Positions 1-7,579 of a stretch of DNA of 13,143 nt are shown here, piece by piece. The position numbers and the translations under genes are program-made. Origin of the DNA: CAZWZG01 sp964638245 (GTDB taxonomy: Bacteria; Pseudomonadota; Alphaproteobacteria; Rhodobacterales; Rhodobacteraceae); assembly GCA_964638245.1 (NCBI GenBank), contig CAZWZG010000082.1, positions 1-13,143 of the forward strand, given 5' to 3'. The stretch's first letter is position 1. Every line of letters starts with the position of its first letter. The notes beneath the pieces are model-generated. The model did not search any database. It worked only from the letters and a program-made list of their open reading frames with translations, and had not been told where the DNA came from.

Positions 1-239
1 CGTCAGCGCTTGACCCCGAGATGATCAAAGAGGTGCTCGACACCATGATCAGCCTCGCTGAAGAAGGCATGACGATGCTCTGTGTGACCCACGAGATGGG
101 CTTTGCCCAGGCCGTGGCGAACCGGGTGATCTTCATGGATGCCGGGCAGATCGTGGAGCAGAACGAACCCAAAGAGTTCTTCAACAACCCTCAGTCCGAA
201 CGCACCCAGCTGTTCCTCAGTCAGATCCTCGGGCACTAA
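1..239 (+). CDS. bztD: Polar amino-acid ABC transporter ATP-binding protein, 3' end only (BztD/AapP/GlnQ type)
   Basis: The gene enters from the left edge; the readable frame starts at base 3 and ends with TAA at 237-239, giving about 78 residues. The first residues, SALDPEM, are the Walker B region and D-loop of an ABC ATPase. The switch histidine follows in CVTHEMGFA, and then the family-typical IFMDAGQIVEQ and a C-terminal ERTQLFLSQIL. By family knowledge this subunit hydrolyses ATP on the cytoplasmic side of an importer for polar amino acids; the tail strongly resembles the glutamate/glutamine/aspartate/asparagine ATPase BztD of Rhodobacter. The Walker A motif and ABC signature lie outside the window. 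Its stop overlaps the stop of the convergent sixA-like gene by four bases, and a perfect inverted repeat just beyond (251-279) could end its transcript. The ABC family is certain; the exact substrate is inferred. Confidence 0.9.
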   Translation, partial: SALDPEMIKEVLDTMISLAEEGMTMLCVTHEMGFAQAVANRVIFMDAGQIVEQNEPKEFFNNPQSERTQLFLSQILGH

Positions 240-742
240 CCCAACAAGACGCGCGGTACGGTGAACGCCTGTACCGCGCCCTTGCCCGGAGCGATGTCGC
301 TCCACGCGCTTTCCTGAAATGTCATCACGGTCGTCGCGCCGGTCGGACAGTCCTCAAATCGGGCATGATCGGCTGGCGTGTGCGCCAGCATGTGCGCGAA
401 GGCGCAACAGCCAGGGTTGTGGCCGATCATCATCACGGTTTGTGCAGTGGCGCCTTTCAGGATCGTCAGCATCGTATCCGGGCTGGCCAGGTAAAGCGCG
501 GGCTCGCTCCGCATCTGCGCGCTTGGGAGCATCTTGCTCGCCATACGGCTCCAGGTTTCGGCAGAGCGGCGCGCGGTGGAGACGATGACTTCCTGCGGTA
601 TGTATTCTTGCTCGCGCAGCCACTTGCCCAGGGCCGCGGCGGATTTGCGGCCTCGTCCGTTCAGTGGCCGTTCGATGTCGTCAAGCAGCGGGTCGCCCCA
701 GCTGGACTTAGCGTGGCGCATGAGGATCAGGGTCAGCGTCAT
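236..742 (-). CDS. SixA-type histidine phosphatase (phosphoglycerate-mutase-like fold)
   Basis: 168 residues. The N-terminus LILMRHAKSSW is the RHG-type signature of the histidine phosphatase superfamily, with presumed phospho-acceptor His10 beside Arg9. The second catalytic histidine is in MIGHNPG (His108). Arg58/Arg59 in STARRSAETW fit the phosphate pocket. Length and the RHAKSSW start match the short SixA group, whose E. coli member removes phosphate from histidine phosphotransfer proteins. The real substrate here cannot be read from sequence. The frame stays open to 844, but I take the ATG at 742 because it sits just before the catalytic motif and forms an ATGA overlap with the upstream iron-sulfur gene, implying translational coupling. 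It is the last gene of the yidC-engB-argB run, and its TAG overlaps the stop of the opposing ABC gene. Confidence 0.88.
   Translation of the reverse strand: MTLTLILMRHAKSSWGDPLLDDIERPLNGRGRKSAAALGKWLREQEYIPQEVIVSTARRSAETWSRMASKMLPSAQMRSEPALYLASPDTMLTILKGATAQTVMMIGHNPGCCAFAHMLAHTPADHARFEDCPTGATTVMTFQESAWSDIAPGKGAVQAFTVPRVLLG
251..279. terminator. Perfect 9-bp inverted repeat at the bztD/sixA convergent junction, possible terminator
   Basis: GCGCGGTAC at 251-259 is matched exactly by GTACCGCGC at 271-279, with an 11-base loop. It lies 12 bases past the bztD stop and inside the last codons of the convergent sixA-like gene. On the - strand the hairpin is followed by TCTTGTTGGG, which is only mildly U-rich; on + it is followed by CCTTGCCC. 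It could act as a hairpin for both transcripts, but there is no proper U-tract, so terminator function is inferred from position and symmetry alone. Confidence 0.45.
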
Positions 743-1392
743 TTGTGGAACTGCCGCATGTGGTAGGCCGATTGTTCGGGGAGGCGTCCGTAGGCCTTGC
801 TGGCGGGGCAGGACACTCGGACGTTGCAGCCGCCATCCAGACACCTTTTGCCTGCCTGGGTGTTCAGGAAGGCGTGGCAGGTGTCCACGAGGTAGTTTTC
901 AGGCGTGAGCGCGCCCACCGGGCAGCTTCGCCGACAAGGTTGCGTCGCGCAGTTCAGGCAGGGCTGGGTCGCCGGAGGGTCAAGGACCAGCTTTTTAGGC
1001 ACTGCAATGGCGCCCCGGATCGAGACCAGTAGGCCCTGGCTTTCGTGCACCAGAAGGCGAACCGGCGACGGCCAGAGCGAGCCAGTTTCGATCGCCCAGC
1101 GATAGAACGGCAGGAATGGGCCTTCCGAGAACGGAAAGAATGCGCGCCCGTCGAGTTTTTGCGCTATCTCCGTGACCACGCGCTTCGACCATCGATCAAG
1201 GGGATCGGGAGCGCCATCTCCAAACTCGGGGCTGCATTGCACGAGCGGCCAGAAACCGGGCTCTTTGGGGCCAAGAAGTATAAGCGTGCCCGTGCCAACA
1301 AGATCGCGGTCATCTTCGGAGATGTGCAGAGCGCCAAGGACCTCAAGGGACTGCGTCCCTGCGAGGTCGCGCACGCTCTCAAGCGTGGTCAT
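739..1392 (-). CDS. 4Fe-4S dicluster ferredoxin-like protein
   Basis: 217 residues, with eight cysteines in the C-terminal third arranged as two cluster-binding sets: C145, C148, C153, C157 followed by Pro (CX2CX4CX3CP), then C172, C184, C189 and C195-Pro. This resembles the C-terminal double-cluster ferredoxin domain of QueG-like proteins, but the cobalamin-binding N-terminal domain expected of a QueG epoxyqueuosine reductase is absent or not recognisable. The first 140 residues contain FWPLVQCSPEF and a DPLDRWSKRVV stretch. I know this as a conserved alphaproteobacterial ferredoxin family with no assigned reaction. It is soluble, with no signal peptide. Its ATG overlaps the argB stop (ATGA), and its stop overlaps the sixA-like start in the same way, so it is embedded in one operon. 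A redox role is inferred from the clusters; the partner is unknown. Confidence 0.82.
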   Translation of the reverse strand: MTTLESVRDLAGTQSLEVLGALHISEDDRDLVGTGTLILLGPKEPGFWPLVQCSPEFGDGAPDPLDRWSKRVVTEIAQKLDGRAFFPFSEGPFLPFYRWAIETGSLWPSPVRLLVHESQGLLVSIRGAIAVPKKLVLDPPATQPCLNCATQPCRRSCPVGALTPENYLVDTCHAFLNTQAGKRCLDGGCNVRVSCPASKAYGRLPEQSAYHMRQFHK

Positions 1393-2261
1393 TTCCGTCG
1401 CCGGATCAGGCTACCGGCCCCATGTTCTGTGAAGAGCTCAAGGAGGCACGCATTGGGTGCCCGACCGTCAATGATCACCACGGCCCGAACGCCGTCCCGA
1501 ATTGCTTCCAGCGCCGTCTGTGCTTTGGGGATCATGCCCCCAGCAATCGTGCCGTCTGCGATCATGTCTTCAATCTGATCCGGGGTCAGTTCGGTTACGA
1601 CCTGATCGTCCGCATTGCGAACGCCCTCGATATCGGTCAGCAAAAGCAGCCGGTCGGCGTTCAGATGCGCGGCAACCGCGCCTGCTGCCGTATCTCCGTT
1701 GACGTTGAAGGTCTCGCCCTTGAGGCCGGTGCCGATCGGCGCGATGACAGGAATATGCTCGCCATCCATCAGCGTGTTCAAAAGGTCCGTGTTGACTTCA
1801 ACAGGGCGTCCGACAAACCCAAGCTCAGGGTCGTCCGCGACACAGCGGATCAAATTGGCGTCCTTGCCCGAAAGTCCCACCGCCGAACCGCCTTGTGCGT
1901 TGATCGCGGCGGCGATGCGCTTGTTGACTGTGCCCGACAGGACCATTTCGACCACTTCAACGGTTGCGGCGTCACTGATCCGCTTGCCGTTCTTGAACGC
2001 CGTGGGAACCTCAAGCCGCTCCAGCATGGCGTTGATCATCGGTCCGCCGCCGTGGATCAGAACGGGACGCACCCCGACCTGACGCATCAGGACAATGTCC
2101 CGCGCAAAGCTTGCCAAGGCCGCGTCATCGCCCATCGCGTGACCGCCCAGCTTGATAACGACGGTGGCGCCGTCGTAACGCTGCAAATTGGGCAGGGCTT
2201 CTGACAGTGTCCGTGCGGTGGCGATCCAATCGCTGTCCATGGTTTCGTCGCGCGCTTTCAT
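1389..2261 (-). CDS. argB: Acetylglutamate kinase
   Basis: 290 residues. It phosphorylates N-acetyl-L-glutamate with ATP, the second step of arginine biosynthesis in the cytoplasm. Visible motifs in order: nucleotide-binding VIKLGGHAM (35-43), HGGGP (70-74) for acetylglutamate, FNVNGDTAA (185-193), TDIEGV (209-214) and GGMIPK (241-246). A mobile N-terminal helix of about 25 residues before the core is what arginine-inhibited hexameric enzymes of this family carry, so feedback inhibition by arginine is plausible. KLGG replaces the more common KYGG. I take the ATG at 2261 because AAGGGGA lies about 8 bases upstream; an internal ATG at 2240 is possible. Its stop overlaps the iron-sulfur gene start by four bases. 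A 59-base spacer separates it from engB. A perfect DnaA-box-like 9-mer overlaps its start codon. Confidence 0.97.
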   Translation of the reverse strand: MKARDETMDSDWIATARTLSEALPNLQRYDGATVVIKLGGHAMGDDAALASFARDIVLMRQVGVRPVLIHGGGPMINAMLERLEVPTAFKNGKRISDAATVEVVEMVLSGTVNKRIAAAINAQGGSAVGLSGKDANLIRCVADDPELGFVGRPVEVNTDLLNTLMDGEHIPVIAPIGTGLKGETFNVNGDTAAGAVAAHLNADRLLLLTDIEGVRNADDQVVTELTPDQIEDMIADGTIAGGMIPKAQTALEAIRDGVRAVVIIDGRAPNACLLELFTEHGAGSLIRRRK

Positions 2262-2269
2262 GTGGATAA
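2261..2269 (-). promoter_or_regulatory. Consensus DnaA-box 9-mer overlapping the argB start codon
   Basis: On the - strand the bases read TTATCCACA, identical to the strong E. coli R1-type DnaA box; the final A is the first base of the argB ATG. I found no second copy nearby and no AT-rich unwinding region, so this does not look like an origin. It may be chance, since a given 9-mer is expected about 0.1 times in 13 kb on two strands, or it may be a DnaA-responsive site. Binding is not shown by the sequence. Confidence 0.35.
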
Positions 2270-2320
2270 GTCCCCTTCAGGACCTGTTAACCCGGCCAAG
2301 GGTCGGTCTCAAGAGAAAGG

Positions 2321-2968
2321 CTATTCAAGCGTCGCGATCACCGCGCGCAGAACGTCAACGCCCAAACCCTTTTCCGAGGACGTCACGATCAGTTCCGGGA
2401 ACGCTGCAGGGTGCGGGGCAAGTGCCTTGCGCACCTGTTTTAGAACCTTGTCCAGTTCGCTGGACTTGATCTTGTCGGCCTTGGTCAGAACCGTTTGAAA
2501 CGGCACTGCAGAGGTGTCCAGAAGCTTCAGGATCTCGCTATCCACGGCCTTGATGCCGTGGCGCGCATCGATCAGCACAAAGGCGCGTCGCAGGTTGGCG
2601 CGCCCTGACAGGTATGCCTTGAGCAAGCGCTGCCATGTCTCGACCGTCTTGGGTGGCGCCTTGGCAAAGCCGTAGCCGGGCAGATCAACAAGGTACTTTT
2701 CTTCGCCCAGCTCAAAAAAGTTGATTTCCTGCGTGCGCCCCGGCGTGCCCGATGTGCGCGCCAGAGCCTTGCGCCCGGTGAGTGCGTTGATCAGGCTGGA
2801 TTTGCCGACATTCGAGCGGCCAGCAAAGCAAACCTCGATCCGATCCGCTGGGGGCAGGCCGTTCATGGCCACCACGCCTTTGAGAAAGTCGACCGGTCCA
2901 GCGAACAGCTTGCGTCCCGTTTCCAGCGCCGAAGGCTCCGGCGCTGCTATGGGGAAGGGCAGGTTCAC
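2321..2968 (-). CDS. engB: Ribosome biogenesis GTP-binding protein EngB/YsxC
   Basis: 215 residues, the normal family length. This essential TRAFAC-class GTPase assists late assembly of the large ribosomal subunit. All G motifs are visible: P-loop GRSNVGKSS (50-58), switch I threonine in SGTPGRTQ (about 73-80), G3 DLPGYGFA (95-102), G4 TKAD (162-165) and G5 TSS (196-198). The start is GTG at 2966-2968, which overlaps the yidC stop as GTGA, so the two proteins are probably translated as a coupled pair. The next Met (residue 35) is too late because it would remove the N-terminal strand before the P-loop. It is followed by a 59-base gap and argB. The yidC-engB neighbourhood is common in alphaproteobacteria. 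Confidence 0.96.
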   Translation of the reverse strand: MNLPFPIAAPEPSALETGRKLFAGPVDFLKGVVAMNGLPPADRIEVCFAGRSNVGKSSLINALTGRKALARTSGTPGRTQEINFFELGEEKYLVDLPGYGFAKAPPKTVETWQRLLKAYLSGRANLRRAFVLIDARHGIKAVDSEILKLLDTSAVPFQTVLTKADKIKSSELDKVLKQVRKALAPHPAAFPELIVTSSEKGLGVDVLRAVIATLE

Positions 2969-4860
2969 TTCTTTTTCGGCTTGGGATCAGGTTCGGTCTT
3001 GGGCTTTTTCTTGAAGCTGGACTTGATGTTACCAAAGACGTCGGGCTTCATCCCCTGACTTCGCATGATCAGGTACTGTTGCGTGAAAGTGATGACGTTG
3101 TTGGCGATCCAGTAGATGACCAGCCCGCTGGCAAAGCTGCCCAGCATGAACATGAATACCCAAGGCATCCAGGCAAAGATCATCGCCTGCGTTGGGTCTG
3201 GCGGCGCCGGGTTCAGCTTCTGCTGAAGCCACATCGACACGCCAAGGCAGAGCGGCAGGATACCAATGAAGACCAGCGCAAGGATCGAACCGGGTTCGGG
3301 GGAGGCCCAGGGGAATATGCCCCAGAGATTGTACAGCGACGATGGGTCGGGCGCGCTCAGGTCATCGATCCAGCCGATCCATGGCGCATGACGCAACTCA
3401 AGCGTGACGAAAATCACCTTGTAGAGCGAGAAGAAGATCGGGATCTGAAGCAGGATCGGCAAACAGCCCGAGGCTGGATTGACCTTTTCCTTTTTGTAGA
3501 GCTCCATCATCTCCTGTTGGAGCTTGGTACGATCGTCGCCAGCCCGCTCTTTTATCTTTTCCATCTCCGGCTGGAGGTTCTTCATCTTGGCCATCGAGAC
3601 GTAGGATTTGTACGCCAGCGGCAACAAGAGCGCCTTTATCCCAAGGGTCAGCGCAAGGATCGCCCAGCCCATGTTGCCGATGCCGACATTGAGTTCGTGC
3701 AGGAAGAAGAAGATCGGCTTCGTCAGGAAGTAGAACCAGCCCCAGTCGATCGAGTCGATGAAGCCGTCGATACCCGTTGCGTCTCCAAATCCAAGTCCGT
3801 AGGCGAAGCTGTCGAAAAAGCCCTGAATCTCACGTCCCGCTTCGTAGTTGCGGATCGTTTCCCATTCCTTGGCACCCGCGAACAGTTGGCTCGTCACTGT
3901 AACGCTGGCCCCGGGGGCGACCGTCACGGCCTCCATCCGAGCGATGGACTGATAGGTCTGACCGCTTTCTTGATAGTTGAAGATCGAGCTAAACGGGCGA
4001 CCCTGCTCGGGGACCAGAACGGTCATCCAGTAGTGATCGGTAAAGCCGATCCAGCCACTTTCAGCGACTTCAACCCGGTCGACGGCTCCTTGAAACTCTC
4101 GGTCAAAGTCGCTGTCTGGCAAGTTGTCATAGTCAATTTCGTCAAGCTCACCATCAGACATGCGCACAGCGCCCTCGTGGATGATGAAGAAACCCGACAA
4201 ACCTTGGGGATGGCCGCGACGTTCGATCTGACCAAATGGTGACAGGCGCGTTTCGGCTTCGCTGTTGTTCGTCACCGTTTGGGTGATCGTGAACATGTAG
4301 TTTTCGTCGATTGCGATTTCGCGCTCGAACGACAATCCCTTCTCGTTGGTCCATTGCAGAACCAGGGGCGTTTCCGTCGTCAGGGTGTCGCCCGACGCAA
4401 GAGCCCAAGGCGTGTTCGCATTGGGAAGGTCGGCAAAGGTCATGCCGCTGCCGATTTCGGGCCACCAGCCGTGATAGGCAAAATAGGGTTGCTCGGCATT
4501 GGTCGGAGCAAGGAGCGAAATCGTAGGTGCGCCGTCTTCAAGCTCGGTGCGGTAGTCCAGCAGATCAAGCGTATCTATGCGGCCACCAAGAAGCGAAACC
4601 GAGCCTGCAATGCGATCTGTTTCGATCGTGACCCGTGGCATCTCGACAGCCGAAACGGTGGGTGCTTGGGTTTCCTGAAACGTACCGGCTGGCGCCGTTC
4701 CTTCGGTCGCTGGCGGCGTCAGGGCGCCACCGGTTTCCGCGGCTATGTCCTGTTCTTCGAGAGGGACGGGTTGCTCGGGTGGAAAGATGACAAACCAGAT
4801 CATCATCACGGCCAGGCTGAGCACCATTGCCAAGATCAGATTTCTGTTCTGTTCGTCCAT
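2965..4860 (-). CDS. yidC: Membrane protein insertase YidC (Oxa1 family)
   Basis: 631 residues. It inserts and folds inner-membrane proteins, alone or with SecYEG. An uncleaved N-terminal membrane segment (about 8-26) is followed by a Pro/Thr/Glu-rich linker and the large periplasmic beta domain typical of Gram-negative YidC (about 75-350). The conserved insertase core runs from about 372, with SMAKMKNLQPEM (422-433), VNPASGCLP (460-468) and the last helix near GLVIYWIANN (579-588). The groove charge, Arg366 in E. coli, appears to be Lys409 (GIKALLLPL), a basic substitution I recall in other alphaproteobacteria. The C-terminus is a lysine/proline-rich tail that suits ribosome contact. The ATG at 4858-4860 gives the expected start. 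Its TGA overlaps the engB GTG. A 62-base spacer separates it from the upstream EAL gene, so it may have its own promoter, though I cannot identify one. Confidence 0.98.
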   Translation of the reverse strand: MDEQNRNLILAMVLSLAVMMIWFVIFPPEQPVPLEEQDIAAETGGALTPPATEGTAPAGTFQETQAPTVSAVEMPRVTIETDRIAGSVSLLGGRIDTLDLLDYRTELEDGAPTISLLAPTNAEQPYFAYHGWWPEIGSGMTFADLPNANTPWALASGDTLTTETPLVLQWTNEKGLSFEREIAIDENYMFTITQTVTNNSEAETRLSPFGQIERRGHPQGLSGFFIIHEGAVRMSDGELDEIDYDNLPDSDFDREFQGAVDRVEVAESGWIGFTDHYWMTVLVPEQGRPFSSIFNYQESGQTYQSIARMEAVTVAPGASVTVTSQLFAGAKEWETIRNYEAGREIQGFFDSFAYGLGFGDATGIDGFIDSIDWGWFYFLTKPIFFFLHELNVGIGNMGWAILALTLGIKALLLPLAYKSYVSMAKMKNLQPEMEKIKERAGDDRTKLQQEMMELYKKEKVNPASGCLPILLQIPIFFSLYKVIFVTLELRHAPWIGWIDDLSAPDPSSLYNLWGIFPWASPEPGSILALVFIGILPLCLGVSMWLQQKLNPAPPDPTQAMIFAWMPWVFMFMLGSFASGLVIYWIANNVITFTQQYLIMRSQGMKPDVFGNIKSSFKKKPKTEPDPKPKKK

Positions 4861-4922
4861 GCCGCCGCACCCGCGATTGCTTCAATCCAACAGGGGCGTT
4901 CAATCGGTTGAGGGCGGAAAGG

Positions 4923-6509
4923 TCAAGCCGTTTTGCCCGAGGCTTCGGGCGGTTGAAGCAAGTTTGAAAGCGGATCGGCACCGGAATCGGCGTCGGCCTT
5001 TGCTTGCTTTTCGCGGTATTTCGCGTGCCAACTCAGAAACTCTTCAGCGGGCATCGGGCGCGCGATGCAAAATCCTTGGATATGGGCGCATCCCATCTGC
5101 GACAGAATGGCGTATTCGCCCGTCGTCTCAACGCCCTCCGCCAAGGTGTCGAGGCTGAGCCTTTCGGCCATCGTCAAAATCGCAGCGACAAGGCTGCGCT
5201 GATCGCGGTCTGTGTCGAGTTTGGTCACAAAAGAACGGTCGATCTTGATACGTCCAACGCCAAAGCGACGAATGTTCGTGATCGAGGCATGCCCGGTCCC
5301 GAAATCGTCCAGATCAATGCGCGAGCCCATGGACGCAAGTTCTTTGAGGTTGCGCAGAATGACATCGTTCTGTCCTTCGGCAATCACGGTTTCCATAACC
5401 TCGATCACCAGGCGTTCGGGGGCCAGATCATATCGGTCAAGCTCCCAACGGATGCGTTCGGGCAACTTCGGGTTTCGCAAGTCTTCGGTCGAAAAGTTCA
5501 CGGCCACCGTTGGCACCGCGACGCCAAGCTTGTCCCAATCGCGGAGTGTGCGAAGCGATGCCGATAGGATCACCTCGCTCAAGCGTTGGGCCAGCCCCAT
5601 CGATTGGACCATCTGGACGAAGTCCATCGGCGAAACGATACCTCGTGTCGGGTGCTCCCAGCGCGCCAAGGCTTCGATTCCCGAAACTGTGCCGCTTTCC
5701 GTGGCGATTTGGGGCTGGAACCACGGCCGGATATCGCCATTGTCGAGCGCTTCGGCCACTTCATTGGCAAGTTCGCTGCGCTTGTCCGCACGCTCTTTCA
5801 TTTCTGGCGCAAAGGCGCGTATCGAAGAGCCGCCATGTGTGACGGCGTCATCAAGCGCCAATTCTGCCGCGGAGACCATCGTGCTGCCGGACGCGCGGTC
5901 GCTGTACCCTGCTTTGGCAAATCCAACCGAGACAGTTTGATAGGTTTTGTAGCCCTCGATGCTGATTGGGTCTTCGATCGTGCGTTGAAAACGCGTTGCG
6001 ATCTGGATCAGCGTTTCCAGATCACCGCTTGGCAGGTCCGTCACGATGATCCCAAATCGAGGTCCGTCCATCTTGAAGACCTGATCTGATTTGCGCATCG
6101 TGCTTTGCAGGCGATCAGCGACTGATCGCAGCACCGCTTCGGCAAGGCGCGGGTTTTCCTTTTGGACGAGGTTGTCATAATCGTCGATTTCAAGCGCAAA
6201 GCAGGCGACCATACGCCCATTGGCTTGAGCGATCAATCGATCAAGGTGCGCGACCCCCGCTTGGCGGAGAGGCAGGTCAGTCAAACCTTCGCGCGGACCG
6301 CTCAACCCGGACCTTTGACCGACAAAAATGCCCGCAATCGCAAAGAGCGCGGGAAAGATGATGGCGGAGAAAAGCAACACCCCTTCACCACCAAACCAGT
6401 ACCCGCCTAATAGCAGCGCAGGAAGAAATGCAGCCAGCTGTGGACCCAGAAGAGCCGTGCGAAGCGTGCTGCCAAGGTGGTGCAAAAAGGGGCCGGTTGC
6501 GTGCGCCAT
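4923..6509 (-). CDS. Membrane-anchored degenerate GGDEF / EAL protein, predicted c-di-GMP phosphodiesterase
   Basis: 528 residues. Two hydrophobic segments (about 24-38 and 43-63) anchor it. A GGDEF-fold domain follows (about 75-235), then an EAL domain (about 248-500). The diguanylate cyclase signature is lost: DGPRF (148-152) replaces GGDEF, so synthesis of c-di-GMP is unlikely. An RxxD pair (R139-K-S-D142) sits exactly five residues before it, where the inhibitory c-di-GMP site lies in active cyclases. The EAL domain looks complete: EALARW (279-284), N338, E370 with E373, DDFGTG (401-406), K422, AEGVE (457-461) and Q478. I therefore infer hydrolysis of c-di-GMP to pGpG, perhaps tuned by the degenerate domain. 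The start ATG at 6507-6509 directly precedes the membrane segments; its ribosome site is weak. It lies 76 bases after ttcA and 62 before yidC; no obvious functional tie to either. Confidence 0.92.
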   Translation of the reverse strand: MAHATGPFLHHLGSTLRTALLGPQLAAFLPALLLGGYWFGGEGVLLFSAIIFPALFAIAGIFVGQRSGLSGPREGLTDLPLRQAGVAHLDRLIAQANGRMVACFALEIDDYDNLVQKENPRLAEAVLRSVADRLQSTMRKSDQVFKMDGPRFGIIVTDLPSGDLETLIQIATRFQRTIEDPISIEGYKTYQTVSVGFAKAGYSDRASGSTMVSAAELALDDAVTHGGSSIRAFAPEMKERADKRSELANEVAEALDNGDIRPWFQPQIATESGTVSGIEALARWEHPTRGIVSPMDFVQMVQSMGLAQRLSEVILSASLRTLRDWDKLGVAVPTVAVNFSTEDLRNPKLPERIRWELDRYDLAPERLVIEVMETVIAEGQNDVILRNLKELASMGSRIDLDDFGTGHASITNIRRFGVGRIKIDRSFVTKLDTDRDQRSLVAAILTMAERLSLDTLAEGVETTGEYAILSQMGCAHIQGFCIARPMPAEEFLSWHAKYREKQAKADADSGADPLSNLLQPPEASGKTA

Positions 6510-6585
6510 GAAAAAGGTCCGAAGCTTGTCTCGCGCCTCGGTTTAGACACAAGTCATAGCTGGTCCCTTAACGGCAGCTTTTGAT

Positions 6586-7446
6586 TTACTTCAAATGGTC
6601 CGCAGTTTGCTGGGTCATGAGGCCTGCGAAGTCGAACAAATCCTTGTCCAGAAGATGTGAGGGTCGCGCGTTCATCAGTGCGCGGAACATGACCTGTCGC
6701 CGGCCCGGGCTGTTCTTTTCCCACCCATCAAGGATCGCTTTGACCTGTTGGCGCTGAAGCCCGTCCTGACTACCGCAAAGATCGCAAGGAATGATCGGGT
6801 ATTGCATCGCAGCCGCGAACCGCGCGCAGTCGTCTTCTGCAACATGCGCGAGCGGGCGCATCACGAAGAGATCGCCTTCTTCGTTGACCAGCTTGGGCGG
6901 CATCGTCGCCAAGCGACCCCCATGAAAGAGGTTCATGAAAAAGGTTTCGAGGATGTCGTCGCGGTGGTGCCCCAGCACGACCGCGGAACACCCTTCTTCG
7001 CGCGCAACACGATAAAGATGTCCGCGACGAAGGCGCGAGCACAGCGCGCAATAGGTTCGCCCTTGCGGGACCTTGTCCACGACCACCGAATAAGTGTCCT
7101 GATACTCGATCCGGTGGGGCACGCCCATTTTTTCGAGAAATTCAGGTAGAACAGTCGCCGGAAAGCCCGGCTGACCCTGATCGAGATTGCACGCCAGAAT
7201 GTCCACCGGAAGCAGGCCACGCCATTTCAACTCGTAGAGGATGGCCAGCAAGGTATAGCTGTCTTTGCCCCCCGACATGCATACCAGCCAGCGATTGTCG
7301 CGCGTCACCATTCCATAGTGCTCGATCGCCTCGCGCACGTTGCGTACGATGCGTTTGCGAAGTTTTTTGAACTCCGTGGTCTTTGGGGCGCCTTGGAACA
7401 GCGGGTGGATGTCGTCAGTTTCGTCGAGCATGATCCCGATATTCAT
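6586..7446 (-). CDS. ttcA: tRNA 2-thiocytidine(32) biosynthesis protein TtcA
   Basis: 286 residues from the ATG at 7446. TtcA uses ATP, a sulfur donor and a 4Fe-4S cluster to convert cytidine 32 of certain tRNAs to 2-thiocytidine. The PP-loop SGGKDS (58-63) binds ATP; the CALC (C133, C136) and CDLC (C221, C224) pairs are the family's cluster-binding cysteines; LGHHRDDILETFFMNLFHGG is cut by my reading into the conserved adenylation region around 159-177. The N-terminal HPLFQGAP segment is family-typical. Start choice is uncertain: ATG at 7446 and ATG at 7431 are both plausible and neither has a strong ribosome site; a TTG at 7473 is the longest possibility. The promoter region is hidden by the N gap that begins 34 bases upstream. 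Confidence 0.95.
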   Translation of the reverse strand: MNIGIMLDETDDIHPLFQGAPKTTEFKKLRKRIVRNVREAIEHYGMVTRDNRWLVCMSGGKDSYTLLAILYELKWRGLLPVDILACNLDQGQPGFPATVLPEFLEKMGVPHRIEYQDTYSVVVDKVPQGRTYCALCSRLRRGHLYRVAREEGCSAVVLGHHRDDILETFFMNLFHGGRLATMPPKLVNEEGDLFVMRPLAHVAEDDCARFAAAMQYPIIPCDLCGSQDGLQRQQVKAILDGWEKNSPGRRQVMFRALMNARPSHLLDKDLFDFAGLMTQQTADHLK

Positions 7447-7479
7447 TCTTGAGGACCATTTGTCGATGACCAAATACTA

Positions 7480-7579
7480 NNNNNNNNNNNNNNNNNNNNN
7501 NNNNNNNNNNNNNNNNNNNNNNNNNNNNNNNNNNNNNNNNNNNNNNNNNNNNNNNNNNNNNNNNNNNNNNNNNNNNNNN
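7480..7579. other. Assembly gap (100 N)
   Basis: Exactly 100 undetermined bases, the conventional placeholder for a scaffold gap of unknown size. It hides the promoter of ttcA and the 5' part of the DUF1353-like gene. The order and distance of what lies left and right of it are inferred by the assembler, not read. Confidence 0.99.

Noticed and set aside
743..844. 34-residue N-terminal extension of the SixA-like phosphatase
   Set aside because: It would overlap the iron-sulfur gene by more than 100 bases and puts residues before the canonical LILMRHA start; the ATGA overlap at 742 is the better start.
1422..2204. 260-codon open frame on + opposite argB
   Set aside because: Antisense to an intact argB with all its motifs; low-complexity shadow translation.
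2261..2320. Replication origin at the DnaA-box-like site
   Set aside because: Only one box, no AT-rich region and no further boxes in the 59-base spacer or nearby.
3079..4242. 387-codon open frame on + opposite yidC
   Set aside because: It lies entirely antisense to the well-conserved yidC, has no family-like motif and is Arg/Asp/Gln-rich as expected for an antisense shadow in GC-rich DNA.
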